Shown: positions 1 through 8,594 of the stretch, piece after piece
Layout of the letters: the number at the start of each line of letters is the position of its first letter
How positions within the stretch are numbered: position 1 is the stretch's first letter
Source: Yersinia enterocolitica subsp. enterocolitica
Lineage (GTDB): Bacteria > Pseudomonadota > Gammaproteobacteria > Enterobacterales > Enterobacteriaceae
DNA: 64,000 nt
Reading direction: 5' to 3'
Assembly: GCF_901472495.1 (NCBI RefSeq)
Contig: NZ_LR590469.1
Location: forward strand, 1,364,001-1,428,000
Translations under genes and position numbers: made by a program
Notes under the pieces: model-generated
The model's database searches: none
What the model was told of the DNA's origin: nothing
The model's input: the letters and a program-made list of their open reading frames with translations, nothing else

Positions 1-3
1 GGA

Positions 4-2085
4 ATGGCTTTGCATCCGGCATCATTTGACGATCACATTTTTCGGCTATTAATCGAAGCCGTAGATGACTACGCCATATATATCATTGATGCCCAAGGAC
101 ATATCCTTACCTGGAACAATGGTGCCGAGCGCAATACTGGCTACAACGCCGATGAAATCATTGGCCAATCTTTCGAGCTGTTTTACACCCCTGAGGATTT
201 AGCAACCCAATTGCCCGCCAAAGGCCTGTTGCATGCCAACCAACTTGGTCATTATGAGAATCAGGGCTGGCGAGTTCGCAAAAATGGTAAGCGCTTCTGG
301 GGCCATATCACCCTTAGTGCATTGCATGACTCAGACCATAATTTGCAGGGTTTTGTGCAAGTTACCCGTGATCTGACCGACAAATGGCAGCGGGAAAATG
401 CTTTGCGTAAAAGTGAAGAGCAGTTTCGCCATCTAATAAGTGAAGTCGAAGATTACGCTATCTACATGATAGATACTCATGGGCGTATTCTGACCTGGAA
501 TAAAGGCGGTGAGCGCAATGAAGGCTATACCAGTGACGAAATCATTGGCGAGCATTTTGCCTTGCTGTTTACACCAGAAGACATTTCCGCAGGTCTGCCA
601 GAGAAATCACTGGCAAAAGCCATTGCCGAGGGTAATTTCCAGACCGAAGGCTGGCATGTGCGCAAAAATGGCATTCGTTACTGGGCCAGTGTGGCCATTA
701 ATCCCATGCATGATGACAGCGGGAAGCTATTAGGGTTTACCAAGATAGTCCGTGACCTGACTGAACGACGCCAGCGCGAAGAAGCCTTACGCATCAGCGA
801 AGAACGTTTTCGCTTGATGGTCGATACCGTCGAAGATTATGCCATTTTAATGCTGGATCCCTGGGGCCGCGTCAATACCTGGAACCACGGCGCAGAACGT
901 AATATGGGCTATGCCAGCAATGAAATAATCGGCCAACATTTTGGCTGCTTCTTTTTGCCTGAAGATATTGCCGCCGGGCTACCCGAGAAATTACTGAAAA
1001 CCTCCGCTTCGGCCAGCCGGGTGGAACGTGAGGGCTGGCTGGTGCGTAAAGATATGACCCGCTATTGGGCTGTCGCCATTATTACCGTTATCCATGATAA
1101 CAGCGGCAAACTGCTGGGTTATGCCAAAATAATCCGCGATATGAGCGAGCGAAAACAACGAGAAGATGCGCTGCGTGCCAGTGAAATAGCACGCTATGAA
1201 GAGCGGGAGCAACTGCATCGGGTGCTGTCATCCATTCAGGAGGGAATTATCTCTCTTGATACTGAAGGCCGCGTTGTATTAATGAATCCTAAAGCTGAAG
1301 AAATGACAGGCCGCAGTCAAAATGAATCTTGTGGCTTGCCCATTGAAGACGTTTTTATCTTGTGGTCCCCGCTACAGGATAAAAATCAATTAGTTGCCAT
1401 CAATCAGTGTCTGGCCGAAGGGCGTCATACCTTATTGCCCGAAGGCAGTCAGCTGTTATCCAGCCAGGGAGAGCGCCAAGAGATTCGTTGCTCCGCCTCA
1501 CCTATCCGTGATCGTGACAATCTGCTTACCGGTGCTGTGGTGGTTTTCCAGGATGTCACGCGCGCGCGCCATGAGCAGCGAGAGTTACAGTATCAGGCCA
1601 ATCATGACATGTTGACCGGCTTGATAAATCGACGGAGATTGGAAGAACGCCTCAATCAGGCCATCAGCCAGTTGGGTCAGGATGAGCAGCATATCCTCTG
1701 TTATGTTGATTTAGATTACTTTAAGGATGTGAATGACAGCGCCGGCCACGAGGCTGGGGATATGGTGCTTCGAATGGTAGCGCAAACCATGCAACAAGCT
1801 GTGCGCGAAAATGACATTGTGGCGCGTTTAGGCGGTGATGAGTTCGCTATCGTGCTATTTAATTGTCAGAATAAACCCGCAACAGAAGTGTTGGAAAGAG
1901 TCGTCGCCGACATTGCCTCAATCCAATTCCATTGGCACGGTCAATCCTATTCCTTTACCGCAAGCCTAGGGGCGGTATCATTGAATCGGCAAACAGAAAC
2001 GGCAGCACAAGCTATGCGTCAGGCCGATATTGCCTGTTACACGGCAAAACATGCTGGCCGCAACCGCTTATCACTTTCGCTATAA
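4..2085 (+). CDS. Multi-PAS diguanylate cyclase (GGDEF protein)
   Basis: Predicted sensor that makes the second messenger c-di-GMP from two GTP. Three near-repeated PAS domains (about residues 15-125, 135-250 and 260-375, each with a WN.GAERN.GY-type core) are followed by a more divergent PAS (about 400-520) and a GGDEF domain. The catalytic motif GGDEF is intact at residues 610-614. An RxxD inhibitory site (REND) lies five residues upstream, so product inhibition is expected. There is no EAL domain and no membrane segment, so it is probably cytosolic. The first ATG is at the window edge and the frame is open to base 1, so the true start may lie further upstream. The ligand of the PAS domains is unknown. 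Confidence 0.85.
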   Translation: MALHPASFDDHIFRLLIEAVDDYAIYIIDAQGHILTWNNGAERNTGYNADEIIGQSFELFYTPEDLATQLPAKGLLHANQLGHYENQGWRVRKNGKRFWGHITLSALHDSDHNLQGFVQVTRDLTDKWQRENALRKSEEQFRHLISEVEDYAIYMIDTHGRILTWNKGGERNEGYTSDEIIGEHFALLFTPEDISAGLPEKSLAKAIAEGNFQTEGWHVRKNGIRYWASVAINPMHDDSGKLLGFTKIVRDLTERRQREEALRISEERFRLMVDTVEDYAILMLDPWGRVNTWNHGAERNMGYASNEIIGQHFGCFFLPEDIAAGLPEKLLKTSASASRVEREGWLVRKDMTRYWAVAIITVIHDNSGKLLGYAKIIRDMSERKQREDALRASEIARYEEREQLHRVLSSIQEGIISLDTEGRVVLMNPKAEEMTGRSQNESCGLPIEDVFILWSPLQDKNQLVAINQCLAEGRHTLLPEGSQLLSSQGERQEIRCSASPIRDRDNLLTGAVVVFQDVTRARHEQRELQYQANHDMLTGLINRRRLEERLNQAISQLGQDEQHILCYVDLDYFKDVNDSAGHEAGDMVLRMVAQTMQQAVRENDIVARLGGDEFAIVLFNCQNKPATEVLERVVADIASIQFHWHGQSYSFTASLGAVSLNRQTETAAQAMRQADIACYTAKHAGRNRLSLSL

Positions 2086-2101
2086 CTCGACCTCTCTTTT
2101 A

Positions 2102-2125
2102 GCAGGTGACTATACTGTCACCTGC
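2102..2125 (+). terminator. Hairpin downstream of the GGDEF gene
   Basis: A perfect 9-bp stem (GCAGGTGAC / GTCACCTGC) with a 6-nt loop lies 17 bp after the stop codon. No U-tract follows, so it may be a weak terminator or an mRNA 3'-end stabiliser. Confidence 0.45.
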
Positions 2126-2252
2126 GCCCTCAATGACACAATTTTTGCAAGGTTATCTTGATAGCATGTCCAGCAATTAGACCCCGGTCAAAATATCGAT
2201 TTCAGCAGTGTGATATATAAATATCATCATCTGATTAATTGGAAAAATAACT

Positions 2253-2531
2253 ATGCCGTACTTTACGGTCAGTATTGTTTTGCATAACGCCGTAGAAGGC
2301 GATTACGATTCTCTTAATAAGAAAATGATTGATGCTGGGTTTACTTGCCTTATCGGCAGGGAGAAAGTCTATAAATTACCTGAGGGCGAGTTCAATTACG
2401 GTAGTGGCACATTGAATAAACAGGAAGTTGCTGATTTAGCATTAAAAGTTGCAGAACAAATACGATTTATCCCTTCTATTTTAGTCACTGAATCTGGCGG
2501 CAGAACCTGGCGCAATTTAGATCTAAAATAA
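2253..2531 (+). CDS. Small GhoS/DUF2622-like protein
   Basis: A 92-residue protein with no signal peptide or membrane segment. The N-terminal PYFTVSIVLHNA strand and the C-terminal ILVTESGGRTW strand fit a small ferredoxin-like fold, as in the Cas2-like family that includes the E. coli antitoxin endoribonuclease GhoS. That link comes from recalled family pattern, not from a search. In E. coli GhoS cleaves the ghoT toxin mRNA. No ghoT-like small membrane toxin ORF follows here, so a toxin-antitoxin role is not supported by context. It stands alone between the GGDEF gene and convergent rlmA. Confidence 0.5.
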   Translation: MPYFTVSIVLHNAVEGDYDSLNKKMIDAGFTCLIGREKVYKLPEGEFNYGSGTLNKQEVADLALKVAEQIRFIPSILVTESGGRTWRNLDLK

Positions 2532-2693
2532 CTCATCCATTATAAACATTATATTTTAAAAATTTGACTTAAGTTAATTGCTAATCCTCCACCAGGGATT
2601 ATAACACTACCTCATTAAGATAATAATATTTATCCCTAAGGGGAATTATGCGCTCGTCATTTATTTAGACATTATGAAATAACGAGCAATCAC

Positions 2694-3554
2694 TTATATT
2701 AGCTTTTCGTCACTGCTTAATGCTGTACTCGCAAGATCTTCTCTCCGGCGATGAACGGCGATAACAAAATCGGTTTCACAGACAAAGGACGGCCGGGCAG
2801 CGAGTTCTTGTCCAGTTTCAATGGAAGCGCGCCAGGCAAAAGGCGTCATCTGCAATAAATTGAAGCTTTGTTTACCGGTTAACTTCAGTTCGTAGGCCAA
2901 ATTTTTACTGCTAATCAGATCAAACCCATCCAAATGCTCTGGCGTATCGTCGTGAAGTTGTACTTGAGCATAAATCAGGGCTTTTAACTGATAGAGATGG
3001 CGCGGGCCAGGCGCAACAGTAACAACGATGCCACCTGGTTTCACAGTGCGAGCTAATTCCGTTGCCTTACATGGGGCATAAATACGTAACACTGCATCAA
3101 GAGCATGATTAGCAAAAGGTAACCGATGGCTCGACGCGACACAAAAACTCACTTGAGGATAGCGTTTTGCGCCGTATCTGACGGCAACCTTAGCGACATC
3201 TAACCCGAAAATAGCCATCTGACGTTGCCGATTTAATCGATCCGCCACTGCGGCGGTGTAATAACCTTCGCCACAACCGATATCCAACAACATAGCGGCA
3301 TCCTGTGGCAGCGCCTTATCCAGAATATCGCAAACCTGCTGTTGCAAGGGTTGATAATAACCCGCATCCAGAAAAGCCCGCCGAGCCTGCATCATCTCTG
3401 GGCTATCCCCTGGCTGTTTCGACCCTTTATGCTGCACCGGCATTAAATTGACGTAACCCTCTTTGGCGCAATCAAACTGGTGATTATTGCTGCAACGCCA
3501 CTGTTGCGGGCTTTGCTGCAAGGCCTGATGACAAAGGGGGCACTGATAAGACAT
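2694..3554 (-). CDS. rlmA: 23S rRNA (guanine-N1)-methyltransferase RlmA
   Basis: Methylates N1 of G745 in helix 35 of 23S rRNA, using S-adenosylmethionine. The N-terminal zinc-binding set is intact: Cys5, Cys8, Cys21 and His25. The SAM-binding motif LLDIGCGEGYY lies near residue 90. Length is 286 residues, slightly above the E. coli enzyme. The ATG at 3554 places the zinc finger exactly at the N terminus, which fixes the start. As in E. coli it heads the rlmA-cspC-yobF neighbourhood. As in Salmonella, a second FtsI-like gene lies between rlmA and cspC. Confidence 0.93.
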   Translation of the reverse strand: MSYQCPLCHQALQQSPQQWRCSNNHQFDCAKEGYVNLMPVQHKGSKQPGDSPEMMQARRAFLDAGYYQPLQQQVCDILDKALPQDAAMLLDIGCGEGYYTAAVADRLNRQRQMAIFGLDVAKVAVRYGAKRYPQVSFCVASSHRLPFANHALDAVLRIYAPCKATELARTVKPGGIVVTVAPGPRHLYQLKALIYAQVQLHDDTPEHLDGFDLISSKNLAYELKLTGKQSFNLLQMTPFAWRASIETGQELAARPSFVCETDFVIAVHRRREDLASTALSSDEKLI

Positions 3555-3671
3555 GGTTGAATCCCAGATAACTGATTAATAACCGCCAAGAATACCGGCA
3601 GACGCGGCGTTAGTCTAAAGAAGCGCAGATACTGTTGCAAGCCACCGTTTCCCTTTGTGAATCAACCGAGA

Positions 3672-5381
3672 TTAACTATGGCGAATCACATTGACGGGAA
3701 TCGCATCTGGCTCCACATTCATGGTGCGTAAAATTTGCCCCATAATATCGCTAAATACCGGTGCTGATACTGCGCCACCATAGTATTTGCCCGCCTGAGG
3801 GTTGTTAATTACCACCACCAAAGCAAAACGGGGCTGACTGGCGGGAGCAACACCGGCGGTATATGCCACATATTTATCAATATACTGACCATTTGGCCCA
3901 ATCTTCTTGGCTGTCCCGGTTTTCACTGCCACCCGATATCCCCGCACTGCGGCTTTCACCCCACCGCCTCCAGGCAATGCCACACTTTCCATCATATGCT
4001 CAACCTGACGTACCAACTCTTCGGGGAATATACGCTGGCCCAATACCGGCGGATCAACCTTAGTAATCGACAAGGGTCGATAAATGCCGAAGCTGCCGAT
4101 AGTGGCATAGACCCTAGCCAGTTGCAGCGGTGTCACCATCAAGCCATAGCCGAACGAGAATGTCGCGCGGTCTAAATCACTCCAACGCTGCCGATGTGGC
4201 ATTAAGCCACTGCTTTCACCAGTAAGCCCTAACTGAGTCGGCTTACCCAAACCAAAAGCTGAGTAGGTTTGGATCAAAGCAGAAGCAGGCATCGCCAGTG
4301 CCAGTCGCGATACGCCAACATCACTGGATTTTTGCAGCACACCGGTCAGTGACAAAGCCGGATAAAGCGCCACATCTTTGATAAGGTGCCCACTCAATAT
4401 ATAGGGATGAGTGTCCAACACTGCATCAGGTTTCACTATATGGCGCTCTAATGCAGTCATGACAACCATCGGTTTCACCGTTGAGCCAGGCTCAAAAATA
4501 TCGCTGATCGCCCGATTGCGAAAATTCTCTTCAGGAGTGCCGACCCGATTATTGGGGTTAAAGGTGGGATAGTTGGCCATCGCCAATACTTCGCCGGTGT
4601 TCACATCAATAACCACGGCAGAGCCGGAATCTGCTTTATTGAAGATGACGGCATTGGTCAATGCATGGGAGGCTTCCGTTTGGAGCCGTTCATCAATGCT
4701 GAGTTGGACATTTTGTCCCGGATGACTGTCGGTCGAGGAGATATCTTCAACCACCCGACCGAAGCGATCTTTGCGCACCACTCGGCTGCCGGCGGTGCCG
4801 CTGAGGAGTGTATTAAAACTTTTTTCTACTCCCTCAATACCCTGATCATCAATATTGGTGAAACCCACCAGATTTGCGGCAATATCGCCCGACGGATAGA
4901 AGCGCCGTGATTCCTCTTTTATAGCAATACCTGGCAACTTCAGTCGTTGAATATATTCAGCAACATCAGGTTCCACTTGCCGGGCCAGATAGATAAAACG
5001 GGCATGTGGATTTTGGTGGATACGGCTATTAAGTTGGTCGAGGGGGATGTTAAGTTCCTGAGCCAATGCCTGCCAGCGCTCTGAAACACCGACACCACCT
5101 TTCTCCAATACCGTTGCTGGATCCGCCCAGATAGCCTCAACCGGCACACTCACCGCCAGAGGATGCCCGTTTCTGTCGGTGATCATACCGCGCGTATTCG
5201 GTGTAGCCACCACACGTACTGAACGCATATCTTCTTCTTTTACCAACGGATCAGGTTCAATAATTTGCAACCAGGCAACTCTGGCTATCAGACCAATAAA
5301 TGAAAGTAAAATGCAGCCACATAGCAAGCTAAAACGCCAACGGATAAAGCTGGAAGAATCATTTTTTGGTTTAGAAATCAC
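3672..5381 (-). CDS. Second FtsI/PBP3-type transpeptidase (PBP3SAL-like)
   Basis: A class B penicillin-binding protein that cross-links septal peptidoglycan. Order: short cytosolic tail, one membrane anchor (about residues 13-35), a PBP dimerisation domain, and a transpeptidase domain with S300-TVK, an SSD motif (third position D rather than N) and K487-TG. The reading frame opens at 5492, but the GTG at 5381 is preceded by AGGA at 9-nt spacing and gives 569 residues, the expected FtsI size. FtsI proper belongs in the dcw cluster, so this is a paralogue. In Salmonella a gene in the same place, beside rlmA, encodes PBP3SAL, which is used at acidic pH. That function is carried over by inference. 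Confidence 0.87.
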   Translation of the reverse strand: MISKPKNDSSSFIRWRFSLLCGCILLSFIGLIARVAWLQIIEPDPLVKEEDMRSVRVVATPNTRGMITDRNGHPLAVSVPVEAIWADPATVLEKGGVGVSERWQALAQELNIPLDQLNSRIHQNPHARFIYLARQVEPDVAEYIQRLKLPGIAIKEESRRFYPSGDIAANLVGFTNIDDQGIEGVEKSFNTLLSGTAGSRVVRKDRFGRVVEDISSTDSHPGQNVQLSIDERLQTEASHALTNAVIFNKADSGSAVVIDVNTGEVLAMANYPTFNPNNRVGTPEENFRNRAISDIFEPGSTVKPMVVMTALERHIVKPDAVLDTHPYILSGHLIKDVALYPALSLTGVLQKSSDVGVSRLALAMPASALIQTYSAFGLGKPTQLGLTGESSGLMPHRQRWSDLDRATFSFGYGLMVTPLQLARVYATIGSFGIYRPLSITKVDPPVLGQRIFPEELVRQVEHMMESVALPGGGGVKAAVRGYRVAVKTGTAKKIGPNGQYIDKYVAYTAGVAPASQPRFALVVVINNPQAGKYYGGAVSAPVFSDIMGQILRTMNVEPDAIPVNVIRHS

Positions 5382-5583
5382 AAAGTTCAATCCTGAATGG
5401 TCGCTTGAATAACAGCAGCCATTAAACCCTATCCACTGTATCAATGGGTGCCAAAACAGTGATACAAGATGCGTTATTTTGCAACAATTCACTAACGGCG
5501 ATTTAAAAGAAAAGGTGACTGGTCAATAAGTTAAAAAACGGCTTACACTGGATAGCGTCTTTTTTCTTCCTTAGGTAAGTCCT

Positions 5584-6303
5584 ATGACCGATTTTTCACC
5601 TCATCTCAGCCGAATCACCACTATTTGCTATGGTTTTGGTAATAAATCTGCCCTATTACCTGACTGCCTCCAGCCTTACCAGGCATCACAAGCCAATAAA
5701 AAACAGGTTCATGGCACCACGATTGTCGATGTAATAACGCTGGGGCAAGAGTGTGGTGAAGCCGATGGCCTGTACACCACTCAATCTGGCATTTTATTAA
5801 CTGTTTTGACGGCGGATTGTCTGCCGGTGATTTTCAGTCAACGGGATGGAAAAGGTATTGCCGTGGTTCACGCCGGTTGGCGCGGTTTATTAGATGGCAT
5901 TATTCTAAGGATGGTTGAACGCATTGCCGGCGATGATAATCCGGCAAATTGGGTGGCCGCCATTGGGCCTGCCGCCCGTTCCTGCTGTTATGAAGTTAAT
6001 GAAGAACTGGTGGAACGGTTTATTAACGAATTACCGCTGGCAAAAAATATTATTTCGCCGCGTTTTCGCCACCTTAACTTAGCAGCCATAGCTGAGCACC
6101 AGTTACGGGGTGCCGGCATTCATCAAATTGATAGGGTCGGGAGTTGTACAATATGCACCACCACGCCAGATGATAGGGATAATGCCCAGCCTCGTTTTAA
6201 ATACACCAGTTTTCGCCGAACCAGCCAACAGCAAGCGATTGACCCAAGCCATCCCGGTATTAAAGGCCGTAATCAATATTCGGGATTAATTATCTTGCCT
6301 TAA
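5584..6303 (+). CDS. PgeF/YfiH-family multicopper-oxidase-like protein
   Basis: Member of the YfiH/PgeF (DUF152) family. E. coli PgeF edits peptidoglycan precursors by removing L-Ser wrongly placed on UDP-MurNAc; others were described as polyphenol oxidases. The zinc/catalytic set is visible: His43 (KQVHGT), Cys79 (LTADCLPV) and His96 (VVHAGWRGL). At 239 residues it is full length. It diverges strongly enough from YfiH to be a paralogue, and yfiH itself lies next to rluD in related genomes. The gene is divergent from the PBP3-like gene, sharing a roughly 200-bp control region, which suggests a shared cell-wall role. Confidence 0.82.
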   Translation: MTDFSPHLSRITTICYGFGNKSALLPDCLQPYQASQANKKQVHGTTIVDVITLGQECGEADGLYTTQSGILLTVLTADCLPVIFSQRDGKGIAVVHAGWRGLLDGIILRMVERIAGDDNPANWVAAIGPAARSCCYEVNEELVERFINELPLAKNIISPRFRHLNLAAIAEHQLRGAGIHQIDRVGSCTICTTTPDDRDNAQPRFKYTSFRRTSQQQAIDPSHPGIKGRNQYSGLIILP

Positions 6304-6334
6304 CTGACAGATTGAATCGATGCTGTTCCTGAAA

Positions 6335-6363
6335 CAAAAAAACCCGCACAAAGGCGGGTTTTT
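6335..6363. terminator. Bidirectional terminator between the pgeF-like gene and cspC
   Basis: A perfect AAACCCGC / GCGGGTTT stem with A- and T-tracts on both sides. It serves the two convergent genes. Confidence 0.9.
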
Positions 6364-6380
6364 AACAGCAAAAGAGCTGA

Positions 6381-6590
6381 TTAGATTGCAGTAACGTTTA
6401 CTGCAGACGGACCTTTCTGACCGTCTTGGATTTCGAACTCTACGTTCTGGCCTTCAGCCAGGGTTTTGAAGCCATTACCCTGGATTGCAGAGAAGTGTAC
6501 GAACACATCTTTGCTGCCGTCAGCTGGAGTGATGAAACCGAAACCTTTAGACTCGTTGCACCACTTAACTTGACCTTTGATCTTTGCCAT
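6381..6590 (-). CDS. cspC: Cold-shock family RNA chaperone CspC
   Basis: A 69-residue single cold-shock domain that binds RNA, melts secondary structure and acts as an antiterminator and mRNA stabiliser (in E. coli it raises RpoS). From memory it matches E. coli CspC at nearly every position, with RNP1 KGFGFI (15-20) and RNP2 VFVHF (29-33). One striking change is Cys11 (codon TGC) where CspC and CspE have Phe in WFNESKG. That aromatic stacks on nucleic acid in the family. The gene follows yobF by 42 bp, as in E. coli, and is probably co-transcribed with it. Confidence 0.93.
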   Translation of the reverse strand: MAKIKGQVKWCNESKGFGFITPADGSKDVFVHFSAIQGNGFKTLAEGQNVEFEIQDGQKGPSAVNVTAI

Positions 6591-6632
6591 CTTGAGTATT
6601 TCCTTTGGATTGTTTAACTCGCCCGTAGGCGT

Positions 6633-6749
6633 TTACATAGACAAACTAGAGTCGTTACTGCTTGAGGCACTAAGATAAGGATCGGCAGAGAAGCGGTATT
6701 CAACGCTAACGTCTTTACTCAGAACTTCTTTACTGAAAATGCCACACAT
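6633..6749 (-). CDS. yobF: YobF small protein (DUF2527)
   Basis: A 38-residue ORF beginning MCGIFSKEVLSK and containing SVEYRFSADPYLSAS, which is recognisably E. coli YobF (47 residues), a stress-accumulating small protein of unknown mechanism. It lies immediately upstream of cspC in the same orientation, exactly as in E. coli. The C terminus is shorter than the E. coli form. Confidence 0.88.
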   Translation of the reverse strand: MCGIFSKEVLSKDVSVEYRFSADPYLSASSSNDSSLSM

Positions 6750-7738
6750 ATACAGAACTGTACCTCGTTTTACCCATATGCGTTATCACATACTCTGTAT
6801 TCGATGGCAAGCCATTTTTAATCAAGGGTGAACCTGTCGCACATATTTGAAACGGTTGCTCATAAAGAATGCGTAAATATGCTAAAATTTGTTGAAGGTC
6901 ATCGTATTTTCTGCTCTATTTTTTTATACTGTCCTATCCCGCTTTCTTACTGGTTTTTAACATTTAAGCTAACTCTTTTTATAATACTTCTTACGTAAAC
7001 CCTTCTTGGTTTCCATCTCGAATGGATCGCTGAAAGCAGTATTGGTATAAAATTTATTGGTATTAAATATATAATAATTGAATATATCTCATGCTTAGTT
7101 TCTCTCGCAGTCCCCTTCCATCAAGAGGTTGTAGCTTATCGATTCGTGAGACTAACCCCTTAGTTAACCTCAGATTATGTGCGGGAAAATAGTCATTCTA
7201 AAAATTCAAAAAAATGATATTTCTCGATTTAAGAGGATGTGAAAATGCGCACGGCAAAACAAGCAGGAAAAAATCGATTTTCTCTTCAAGAAAAACGGTT
7301 CAAAATATCGAACGCAATGATTAAAGAATGACCAAATAAATAACAACTTAATGTGTCATATAGATGCAATACGTTATCCGCAGGAACGGAAACGCACCAT
7401 CTAAGTGCAATACCGCTTTATTGATTGTGTATAAATATACTCAAAAACACCTCATTTTAGTCAGTTCAGGGTAATAGAAGTGTCACTCATTTCGCCCACC
7501 AATTGTGCTACAGGAAATAGAATAAGATATTTCTTGATGCTCTGTAATTAAATTTCTACTACTCTGGCGCGCAGTTTAAAACTCTATATTACTTTCTCGT
7601 TATAGATTCGTTTAAGCTTGAGGCTATATTCTTTTTCTCATTTAAATATGCAGTATTAGTTATTAATTTTGATAGGTTTGAAGATTATCTGGTGCAAGGA
7701 AATCTTATTTCACCTTATCAGCATCAGAGAGCTATACC
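6750..7738. other. Long intergenic region between yobF and pagP
   Basis: About 990 bp, AT-rich, without a clear gene. It must hold the yobF-cspC promoter (leftward) and the pagP promoter (rightward). The only coding hint is a 28-codon ORF at 7245-7331 (+), very basic, with GAGG 8 nt upstream of its ATG; I would not call it a gene. No tRNA or terminator hairpin was recognised. Confidence 0.5.
7598..7632 (+). promoter_or_regulatory. Candidate PhoP box and -10 for pagP
   Basis: CGTTAT-N5-CGTTTA (7598-7614) is a direct repeat with 11-bp period, followed after exactly 12 bp by TATTCT (7627-7632). This is the geometry of PhoP-activated promoters, where the box replaces the -35. The hexamers match the GGTTTA/TGTTTA consensus imperfectly. 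The implied leader is about 100 nt. Confidence 0.5.
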
Positions 7739-8353
7739 ATGAGTTATAAACATCTTATTTCCGCGTGTATTTTCAGTAGCCTATGCTTGGGTCAAGTTAA
7801 CGCGGTTCTGGCAGAAGATAAATTACCACCAAGCAATACCTCTACAGGTCAACACAGCGAGCTGTCAGTCGATAATGACAACCTATGGCAACGCCTGTTG
7901 CGTAATATTTCTCTCGCGTGGGATTCCCCCAACCAAGAACTGTATATTCCGCTGAACACGTGGCACAACCGCTGGACCTATGATGATGACAAGATAGAGT
8001 CATACAATGAGCGTCCTTGGGGCATCGGCTACGGCAAGTATCGCTATGATGAGAACAACAACTGGCACGCAGTATATGCGATGGCGTTTATGGACTCACA
8101 CAATGAAGTTGAGCCGATTATAGGTTATGGCTATCAAAAGATGTGGATCCCAGCGGAAATGGACGGCTGGCGTTTTGGGGTAGGTTTTACGGCCAGTATT
8201 ACCGCACGTCATGAATACCATTACATCCCAATTCCATTACCATTGCCGCTTATCTCTATTGAATATAATAAATTTTCACTACAAACCACCTACATTCCCG
8301 GCACTTATAATAATGGTAATGTATTGTTTACCTGGATGCGTTGGCAATTCTAA
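7739..8353 (+). CDS. pagP: Lipid A palmitoyltransferase PagP
   Basis: Outer-membrane enzyme that moves a palmitate chain from a phospholipid to lipid A, giving resistance to cationic peptides. It has a signal peptide (cleavage near residue 25, after NAVLA). The mature part has the PagP landmarks: NTWHNRW (catalytic His), ERPWGIGYGKYR, a catalytic Asp-Ser pair in AFMDSHNE, GYGYQKMWIPA and a terminal beta-strand ending WMRWQF. Its 204 residues are slightly above the E. coli length. In E. coli pagP lies next to cspE; here it lies beside cspC-yobF. It is a classical PhoP target. Confidence 0.95.
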   Translation: MSYKHLISACIFSSLCLGQVNAVLAEDKLPPSNTSTGQHSELSVDNDNLWQRLLRNISLAWDSPNQELYIPLNTWHNRWTYDDDKIESYNERPWGIGYGKYRYDENNNWHAVYAMAFMDSHNEVEPIIGYGYQKMWIPAEMDGWRFGVGFTASITARHEYHYIPIPLPLPLISIEYNKFSLQTTYIPGTYNNGNVLFTWMRWQF

Positions 8354-8534
8354 TTGGATATATCATTCAATACATTTAACCATAATATTAAAGTGGCTAT
8401 ACATCCTTATTAAGAATCAATCTCAATTAGAGTTAATAACTTCAGAAAAAGACGATAGCCCTCTCCTATTATAAAGTGGGAATTATCTATCTTATTTATT
8501 GCTGATAATGTAAACGATGGATTGCTTTTTAAGT

Positions 8535-8574
8535 AAAAAATAGCCGGGCTTCATTGTTGCTGCCCGGCTATTTT
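8535..8574. terminator. Bidirectional terminator between pagP and the aroP-type gene
   Basis: A perfect 13-bp stem (AAAATAGCCGGGC / GCCCGGCTATTTT) with a 12-nt loop and flanking A/T tracts, between convergent genes. Confidence 0.9.
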
Positions 8575-8594
8575 AGCGCCATATAACAATCTAA

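Noticed and set aside
1394..1615. Overlapping ORF within the GGDEF gene
   Set aside because: Out-of-frame shadow of a well-supported coding sequence, no ribosome site.
7245..7331. 28-codon basic ORF upstream of pagP
   Set aside because: Moderate ribosome site but no hydrophobic or domain pattern, and the region is AT-rich where short ORFs arise by chance; noted only in the intergenic entry.
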